Positions 56,564 to 64,000 of a DNA stretch of 64,000 nucleotides are shown piece after piece (the stretch's first letter is position 1; each line of letters opens with the position of its first letter). The stretch is from Corythoichthys intestinalis (lineage: Eukaryota > Chordata > Actinopteri > Syngnathiformes > Syngnathidae), in NCBI RefSeq assembly GCF_030265065.1, contig NC_080413.1, positions 22,605,501 through 22,669,500 of the forward strand, written 5' to 3'. The translations under genes and the position numbers were made by a program. The notes below the pieces were generated by a model. The model saw only the letters and a program-made list of their open reading frames with translations. It had not been told where the DNA came from and did not search any database.

Positions 56564-57750
56564 ATGAGGCGCTCGATCACATACAATACAGCACTACTAA
56601 ATCATACTATTTTTTTTTTTTTCCTCAATGGCTATATTAGCAGAGTAAAGGGAACTGAACCAGAAGGTGGTCACGCCCACACACCTTTCCTACATTTTTT
56701 TTTTTTTATACCCTTGTGCAAAACTGTGTTCGGGCTATTTGAAGGACATACTGTATTTCACGCTGCAAAATTTTTGAACCCAACGCGTTGGGTCGGACTC
56801 CACACGAGGTTATGTCAACATGAGGTGCTCTACTATCTCTGTTTGCACTGGTGGACCTTGAAACAGAAGTGTGCAAGTCATCTGCCAAAAAGTGGAAGTC
56901 ATGTGTAGCACGCATTGAGCTAAGCCATTGATTGAATCATTTAAAAGGCAGACTAAGTAAATCTCAAAATGAGTTCACGTGGAGGCATTTTGGTGCTAAG
57001 TAATATCTGTATAGATAATTTTAGTTATCATAAGTAAATGAAATAATAGAAGTGGAATTTAAGCATGCCGGAATTTAACAAGATCTGCCTCTTTACCAAA
57101 ATGTATAATGATAGAAATACTAAGAGAATTTTAGCATATGTATAATATTGCAATACTTTTTTTTAAGGTGGTCAAAATAACTAATACTTTCTTGTTCAAG
57201 CTTCACCTCCTCACCAATTATTGCAAATTGAAATATATATAGTCATTAAAATATATTTTAAATACGTCTTCTTAAGCTGCTTCTCCAATTGTAATATTGG
57301 CATTAGTACTAATAAAAAAATACAGCATGAACTAATGATGAATTGTAATTCAAAAAAATACAACACAAATCATATTCCCAGTTTAAGCTCCACACCGTTC
57401 CGAATTTTGTATTATAAAGTGACGAATAATAACTATTATTACATTTTGATAAATGATGGATAGCATCTGGCTAACCTGCAACAGAACCTGGATGATTAAC
57501 CTCTGTGTAATAAATATTTAAATAATTATTTTTTAATACATTTTTAAAAGTTAAAAGGTTCCAGCTATGCCATGTCACCAATTTGGATGTACTGTGCTCA
57601 TTAAAAAAATATTACAAAATAGTTGATAGAGAGCAATCGAATTAAGAAGAAAAAAAAAAAAAACATTTTAATTTCAAAAGATTTCATACTTTGGTCCTGA
57701 AATATTTGTATAATGAGTGATTTAAGTGTCAACAACTAAGAATTTAAAAT
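56564..57750. other. aida 3' UTR and intergenic AT-rich DNA
   Basis: The first AATAAA seen is at 57509-57514, about 950 bases after the stop. No gene or clear repeat end was found in the stretch. Confidence 0.4.
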
Positions 57751-57754
57751 TTTC

Positions 57755-59304
57755 CCACAAAAAAGTATCCGAACCTTTTGGAATTTTTCACATTTCTGAA
57801 TAAAATCACCAACAAATGTAGTCTGATCTTTTGTCAAAATCACACAGATGAAAAAAACAGTGTCTGCTTTAACTAAAACCACCAAAACATTTATAGGTTT
57901 TCATATTTTTATGAGGATTGTATGCAAACAATGACAGAAGGGGGACAAATATGTAAGTGAACCATAACATTTAATATTTTTTGCCTCCACCATTTGGCAG
58001 CAATAAAGTCGACCAGACGCTTCCTGTAGCTGCAGATCAGTCCGGCACATTGATCAGGACTAATCTTGGCCCATTCCTCACGACAAAAGTGCTGTAGTTC
58101 AGTCAGATTCCTGGTATGTCTGGCATGAATCGCTGTCTTTAGGTCATGCCACAGCATCTCAATGGGGTTCAAGTCTGGACTTTGACTTGGCCACTCCAGA
58201 ACGTGTATTTTGTTGATTTACTTCTGTGTTTTGGATCATTCTCTTGTTGCAGCATCCATCCTATTTTTAGCTTCAACTGTCTGACAGACAGCCTGTTTTT
58301 CCTGCAAAACTTTTGAATTCATTCTTCCATTAATGATTGCAAGTTGTTCAGGTCCTGCGGTAGCAAAACAGCCCCAAATCATGATGCTCCCTCCACCATG
58401 CTTCACCGTGGGAATGAGGGGTTGATGTTGGTGAGCTGTTCGTTTTCCTTCACACATGACTTTGCGTGTTACTCCCAAACAATTCAACTTTGGTTTGCAT
58501 CAGTCGACAAAATGTTTTGCCAAAACGTCTGTGGAGTGTCCAAGTGCCTTTTTGCAAACATTAAACGAGGAATAATGTTTTTTTAGACAGCAGTGGCTTC
58601 CTCTGTGGAGTCCTGCCATGAACACCATTCTTGGCCATAGTTTTACATGTAGTTAATGTGTGCAGAGATATTGGACTGTGCCAGTGATTTCTGTAAGTCT
58701 TGAGCAGAGACTCTAGGGTTCTTTTACCTCTCTGAGTATTCTGTGCTGAACTCTTAGCGTCATCTTTGGTGGACAACCACTCCTTGGGAGAGAAGCAACA
58801 GTGACAAACTCTCCATTTGTAGACTTCTCTGACTGTCGATTGATGAACATCCAGACTTTTAGAGATGGTTTTGTATCCTTTCCCAGCTTTATACAAATCA
58901 ACAATCCTTGATCATAGGTCTTCACACAGCTCTTTTGACCGAGACACAGTGCACATCAGGCAATGCTTCTCATCAAGACATTTCTTATCAGGGGTGTTTT
59001 AGAGAGGGCAAGGCAGCTTTAAACCACTAATCAGGGATTGGGCATACACCTGACTTAAATTGGTTTCAATTGCTCTTTAAGTCTCCTTAGACAGAGGGTT
59101 CACTTAGTTATTCGTCCCACTTGTGTCATTGTTTGCATGCTATTCTCATTAAAATATGAAGACCTATAAATCTTTGGTTTTAGTTACAGCAGAAACTTTA
59201 TTTTCATCTGTGTGATTTTGACAAAGATCAGATCACATTTGATGGTGATTTTACGCAGAAATGTGAGAAATTCCAAAAGGTTCAGATACTTTTTCATACC
59301 ACTG
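57755..59304 (-). mobile_element. Second copy of the 52863-55415 Tc1 family, inverted
   Basis: The right end is clear (reverse complement cagtggtatgaaaaagtatc at a TA). The left end is eroded around 57755-57765. On -, 58561-58896 (MYKAGKGYKTISKSLDVHQS), 58236-58487 (GGGSIMIWGCFATAGPEQL) and 57909-58172 (NPIEMLWHDLKTAIHARH) hold the transposase in shifting frames. It lies between aida and the putative mia3. Confidence 0.87.
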
Positions 59305-60633
59305 TACAGCAATTTTATTCAGATTGCCTCCATTTTTCTAAACCATTTGACAAAATTGACTGACGGATTTACCAACAAACAACTTGTATTCCACAGTTGA
59401 TATCAGGTCGTGTTTGACATTTGGCAGCTATTTGACTGGCGCTACTATCTGAACATTTCAAATAAATTCAGCATTTAATTAGACTTTATGGTGCCCTCTT
59501 CAGAAATCGTGACATTTGGATTAAGTGGTGCAGTTTTTCATTTAGTACTGTGTCTTTGACCTTTATTTTCCTGATCATGTCAGGTGGCATTTGTAGGCAA
59601 ATGGATGGATAATCGTGTTGGCCTTTGTTTCAGAATTTAATTTGAATGTCATATTTGTATGCATAAAATTTGTATGGATGCAATGAGATTTGCATTTTAT
59701 CTGGGATTTGGGCGTTTCCCCATAAAGTGTTTTTTTTTTTTTTTTTTATAAGTGAAGATGGATTGATGTCACCTTAATATTTTGATCTCCATGGATTTTG
59801 ATTGCAATACTTGATTTTTAGATTTTATTTTTGTAATGTTCAAGGCTGTAAACGACCTGAGAGATGAGGATGCAGTAACTATGTGTGACCATGTGGTGTG
59901 TATGCCTGGACTGATAAGACTGACGGGAATTTGATCTTAAGATTTCTAATAAACAGAAAGGCATTTCAATGAATGAATGGTAATTTTGAATAATGTTAAA
60001 GAAAAAATCATGACGTTTTGAGTACAAATGTACCGGACAATTTACTTTCAGAATTTTAATCACTACTTGGACTCCAAGAAATGGTTTATAGACAAATTGT
60101 ACTTATAACAAAGACTGCTAGTTTTTGCATTCTTTATTATTAAAAGATTTCTACGAACATAGTAAAATAAGTTATACATCTGGCCATCAAATTACACATT
60201 TACAGTTGGCTCCAGAAGATAGTTTTGGGCAAAAAAAAAAGAAAAAAAATGAAATGCTAGAAGCTAAACCTCTCTATTACCACTTTTAAAACATTTCCAC
60301 AGGAAATGACATTTATAAACCTTTAAAAACCACCGCTATATATTTTTCAAAATGCAAATCCTTTGACATACATTGAATTATTGCACAATAAAATGTTGCA
60401 AAAAAAAAAAAAAAGTGGTAACCCTTTCAGTTCTTGAGTACATGGAATTTCCACGCAAACATTGATGCTTTGATTTAAGGACCATGCTTTATAAATAGCA
60501 TTTCAGTTTTATTTCATGGCTGAAATATGAACGTCATGGTATATATTGGACTTAATCTGGATTAACACGCATTTTGTGGGGAGTGTGAAAGTCCACCGCC
60601 GCAATTGGTGGCATTTTTCTTTACATTTCTGTG
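59305..60633. other. Intergenic DNA and probable 3' UTR of the minus-strand gene
   Basis: AT-rich sequence. The minus-strand AATAAA at 60133-60138 is about 500 bases after the stop codon at 60634-60636 and is the best poly(A) candidate for that gene. No other feature is supported. Confidence 0.4.
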
Positions 60634-60869
60634 TTAAGGCTCGACCATGGATGGCCTCCCTGAGTCCTGAGAGGCCTCCTGCTTTGGGGGCACAGCTTCT
60701 ACTGAGCCGTGGGGGGCGTTGGCTGGAGGCTGACCAAAGGCTTCGCTGTGACGAAATTGTGGCGGGACACCCGGAGGCAGGTCCGCCAGGTGGCTGCTGT
60801 GCTCGCGCGGTCCTGGAAAACGCACGTCAGGAGGGAACGATGGACGAGGTCCCATAGGTCCACGGGGAC
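60634..60869 (-). CDS. mia3: Last coding exon of a proline-rich protein, probably Mia3/TANGO1
   Basis: On - the acceptor ctcattatag is followed by 78 codons and TAA. The peptide is proline- and glycine-rich (GPRGPMGPRPSFPPDVRF, GVPPQFRHSEAFGQPPAN) and ends RPSMVEP. MIA3/TANGO1 has a C-terminal proline-rich domain that recruits COPII coat at ER exit sites for collagen export, and in human it is convergent with AIDA, as here. The call rests on composition and synteny, not on a conserved domain. Other proline-rich proteins remain possible. The upstream exons would lie beyond 64000. Confidence 0.55.
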
Positions 60870-61382
60870 CTATAATGAGACAGGGCAGCAATAAGTCCTA
60901 AACAATACTACACATTTTTGTACTTTGTTTGACCAAAATGAAAACTATGGCTGGGTTTACATTGAAATATCTAGTTCCACTGTTGCCTCTTTGTACCGAC
61001 ACGCGTTCTCGTTTTTGTGATATTAAAGCATACCTCGGGTGGTCAGCTGAAAAAGTACAAATTGAATTTTCCGAGATAAACCAAACACATTTATGTTACA
61101 CTCGTGTAATTAACATAGAAAAGCTTCCTGAACCTTTCCGTCCGAGACACCATGATATCTCATGTGTGGAATCATGTTTTAACCTTCTTGGCCAGCAGAG
61201 GCCAGAGTGGTGACGCAAGGTCATTGACAGGTGAATCTACCGCTGATGGAACCTACTTGCAATTATCTGTCACGACAGAATGCAAAGCATATGGCTGTCT
61301 CGATAACAAGTGAAAAAACCCAAACCTGTCAATCCAGAACATTCTTTTGATCGTGAAAAATATAAAAACGATACGACGTATT

Positions 61383-61957
61383 ACCGCATAGGCCCAAATA
61401 AAAGACTATGTTTTTTGCATTGAAATAAGATTGAAAAAGTGAGGATCGTGTTATATTCCCGTTATACTCATTCACGACGCTAGATGGCGCCAGATATCAT
61501 TGAAGCGATGTTCTGTCATGACAGCTCTCAGCTACTCTCAAGTTTAACCAGTTCGTATTATTTTATTGCAATGTTTTTCCTTATTCAGATTTGTTTCAAG
61601 ACTACCGTTACAGTTAGACTTCACTTTGCTGGTTAATGCAGTTATTGCAATTTTGTTGTTTTATCACAATAGATTGGTTTATTTACATTTCAAAAACCAG
61701 AAGCCATTCATTTATGAATGTGATTGCACTTTAGTTTACATATTTAAATGTTCAGATATTAAAATTTGAATGAGGCAAAATAACATGCTTTTTGTCTCAA
61801 ATATATTGTTATAATCATTTGATTCAGATGTACTGTAATTACTTTCTGTATAAAAATTAATTTGGTGTTCAAAAAATCTTTTTTTTCCAAACTTGAGTCT
61901 TGAAAAAGAGGGGGTCGTCTTATAATCAGGGCCGTCTTATATTCGGGCCAATACGGT
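61383..61957. mobile_element. MITE with 'TATTGGCCCGAATATAAGAC' ends, copy 2
   Basis: Direct copy of 42360-42896, sharing the internal block cattcatttatgaatgtgat and acgctagatggcgccagata. The outer ends include ccgcataggcccaaata and (reverse complement) ccgtattggcccgaatata. Confidence 0.8.
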
Positions 61958-62129
61958 AATAGTAATAAGTAACTAGTGGGTGTGAGGGAAGCCCAGTGGA
62001 TGACATGACATCCCATCTGTTCCTCTTAAGGCAGTGAAAGTAAATTGACCAGGGGGACAATTTTGTCAAATACAAGACAAAACACTAATATTGTAAAACC
62101 AGATATTTATCAAACTGTAGTGTACAATT

Positions 62130-62436
62130 AGGCATGTACCCGATTCGCTATTTTTTATGTCCCAAAAATGCATGGAGAAATCGCTCGCTTCCAGCTGCAA
62201 GGCTCAACCCTCCCCCACCGGCTGTTGCTCAGTGTCAGTGAGTCAGCTGTGCTCCCTGATGGCTGGAGGAGGTGAAACTCCTGAACATTTTCCCCCCATC
62301 TAAGAAAACGAAATGGCTGGTATGGGAATACTTCGGGTACAGAAAAGTTAACAGATGGCCGCGGCTTAGAGGAGGGCCAACTGACATGTAAAACATCTTT
62401 GCGGAGGGCGGCTGCGAATGAACTAATGTTCACCAC
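62130..62436 (+). pseudogene. hAT BED-finger fragment, second copy
   Basis: On + the DNA follows the reverse complement of 7140-7404 with scattered changes (tggctggaggaggtgaaact, aaacgaaatggctggtatgg). The frame is interrupted. The catalytic domain is absent. Confidence 0.65.
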
Positions 62437-62439
62437 CCT

Positions 62440-62582
62440 CCCAGTTCAAATGGATTGGACTTCTACTAGTGATAAACTCATTCCTATTCACAGCAGAAGC
62501 TTGTTTTTCTGTTTATTAGTTTTTTGTCGGATATCCTAGAATAATTTCCTGACCAATGTATCGATAATCGTTGTATCGCCAT
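62440..62582 (-). repeat. Fragment of the hAT MITE family seen at 18225-18952
   Basis: In reverse complement it matches 18305-18430 (caacgattatcgatacattg, aagcttctgctgtgaat). Another repeat with 'ttatcgattc' motifs begins right after it at about 62583. Confidence 0.7.
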
Positions 62583-62920
62583 TAGGGATGGGAATTGATA
62601 GGATTTTTACGATTCCGATTCCATTATCGATATTGCTTAACGATTCGATTCTTTATCGATTCTCTTATCGATTCTAATTTGGGGAAAAAGAACAAACGTT
62701 TTGATTGGCATCGAGTTTGTTTATTCAGAAGTCACAACCTTACAAACTCACAACGAGATCAAAAGAGGCCCAAAGCCTCAATGTTAACTGTGGCAATAAG
62801 TGGCAAATACACAAGAATGTGTAAAATTTTACTGAAACATTTATCTAATAGAAATAAAAAATATTGGTATATATATTGGCAGATAGGTTTTTGTTCTGCC
62901 TTTGGCAATATGTGTTAAAG

Positions 62921-63291
62921 CAGGGGTCCCCAAACTTTTTCCTGTGAGGGCCACATAACTTTTCCCTTCTCTGATGAGGGGCCGGGGTCAGTTTGTTACA
63001 GAAAAAGTGTGACGATTGCAGAAGTGCATAAATGTAAAAAATTATTGTTTTTCAGAAAGCCACAATCAAATAACCCTTTCTAGATTCTTTATAATAATAA
63101 TAATAATTAATAATAAAAACACTATTAATTAAATAGATAATAACCAAATAACCCTCTCTGAATTCTTCAAGGAAAAGGCCAGAAAATAAATAACACGATT
63201 GAGAAAAAAAAAAAAAAAAAAATCAAAATGGCCGGACCAAATGTGGAGGCGGGCCGTATTTGGGCCGCGGGCCGCAGTTTGAGGACTCCTG
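62921..63291. mobile_element. hAT-type MITE, Charlie-like ends
   Basis: Left caggggtccccaaacttttt, right gccgcagtttgaggactcctg, a well-known inverted-end pattern of hAT elements. The 8-bp flanks do not match. A long A run lies at 63205-63223. Confidence 0.7.
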
Positions 63292-64000
63292 GAGCGCGCA
63301 TACACCCAAAGAAGAAATGCCGCATCCAAGTGAGTGAGAGAGGGAAACACTTCTACGAGCCTACGTTCTTTGTTAATGTTAATATCTACAGAGGCAACGC
63401 CTGTATGTATCATCTTTTGTGTTGTTGTTGTTGTTGTGTTTCCACTCGCGATCGGACACTTAAATCCAGTTGTGTAGTGGTTTGAATGATGTGCTAATGC
63501 TAGCGAACGAATGCTAACCATACTGTTATTAGCAGCTAATCATCGGTGATTTACGTTGATGCAAACCTGTTTGTTATTGGGGACGAAATTGATTTGTTTC
63601 ATTTCTATTCTTAGTTTCACTCTTCAAGTGATGGTTGAATAAAGTCAGCAAATTATACCAACGTCTTCTGCATCGTCATTTGGGAGTTTAGCTAGCTGTA
63701 TAGCCGGGACTTTTTTTTTTTTTTTTTTATAGCCAGGACTGAGCCTTATCCTCTCTGTGAGGACAGCGCAATCGTATTCCCTCCCGATGCAGTTATCTCC
63801 ACCTTGCAATGACTGCAAGTCGCTTTGTTGTAATTTTTCCTCGTGAAGTGAAGACACACTTTCGAGCGTTTGAACTTACGTGCTGTCATTGTTATGTTTA
63901 TGGCTGCAATGCTCGTGCTTACCCGTCGTAACCTTTCATTTTCACACTCTTTCCTGGTAAAGTGTAGTCAAACTTTGGAGCGAGTGGTTCTTGGCACCAT
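63292..64000. other. No identified gene
   Basis: It holds a GTT microsatellite (63420-63437) and a T run (63711-63728). No exon of the minus-strand proline-rich gene was found here. Confidence 0.4.

Overview
The window looks like a teleost fish (probably percomorph) chromosome segment. It has intron-rich vertebrate genes with GT-AG junctions, AT-rich introns, and a heavy load of Tc1/mariner, pogo-like, hAT-like and TTAA-flanked DNA transposons of the kinds common in fish. All exon models and repeat boundaries were made by eye from the sequence; no database search was run.

Layout of host genes: tmem151b on + (coding exons 3190-3288 and 12048-13493), tcte1/drc5 on - (four coding exons, 25228 down to 21302), rnf8 on - (eight coding exons, 41043 down to 32340), aida on + (ten coding exons, 43331 to 56556), and the last coding exon of a proline-rich gene, probably mia3/TANGO1, on - (60869 down to 60634). 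tmem151b and tcte1 are convergent, rnf8 and aida are divergent across about 2.3 kb, and aida and the putative mia3 are convergent, as AIDA and MIA3 are in human 1q41. TMEM151B and TCTE1 are neighbours in human 6p21.1 and RNF8 lies in 6p21.2, so the window seems to join two ancestral blocks between rnf8 and aida. The models sum to whole reading frames: 514 aa for Tmem151b, 504 for Tcte1, 456 for Rnf8 and 302 for Aida.

Most of the rest is mobile DNA. I count at least eight Tc1-type copies or remnants from seven terminal-repeat families, two pogo-like elements, several hAT-like elements (two with clear 8-bp target duplications), two TTAA-flanked elements set end to end, palindromic MITEs, THAP- and BED-finger fragments, a LINE-type 3' tail and one broken Ty3/gypsy fossil. 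Many are nested, and the order of insertion can be read from the sequence.

The most interesting points are: (1) a minimal hammerhead-ribozyme-like fold at 14432-14476 on the minus strand, in a small inverted array beside a THAP exon; (2) a Tc1 element that landed inside the target duplication of an older repeat (44250-46791); (3) a Tc1 element carrying a foldback MITE in one arm and a gypsy fragment in its gene (36543-40049); (4) two TTAA elements sharing one TTAA (49624-51838); (5) a transposon end 12 bp from a tcte1 splice donor; and (6) unrecognised spliced coding exons on - between 29227 and 31988, plus a cysteine-rich candidate exon at 1297-1553. I found no CRISPR array, rRNA, confident tRNA, operon or prokaryotic feature.
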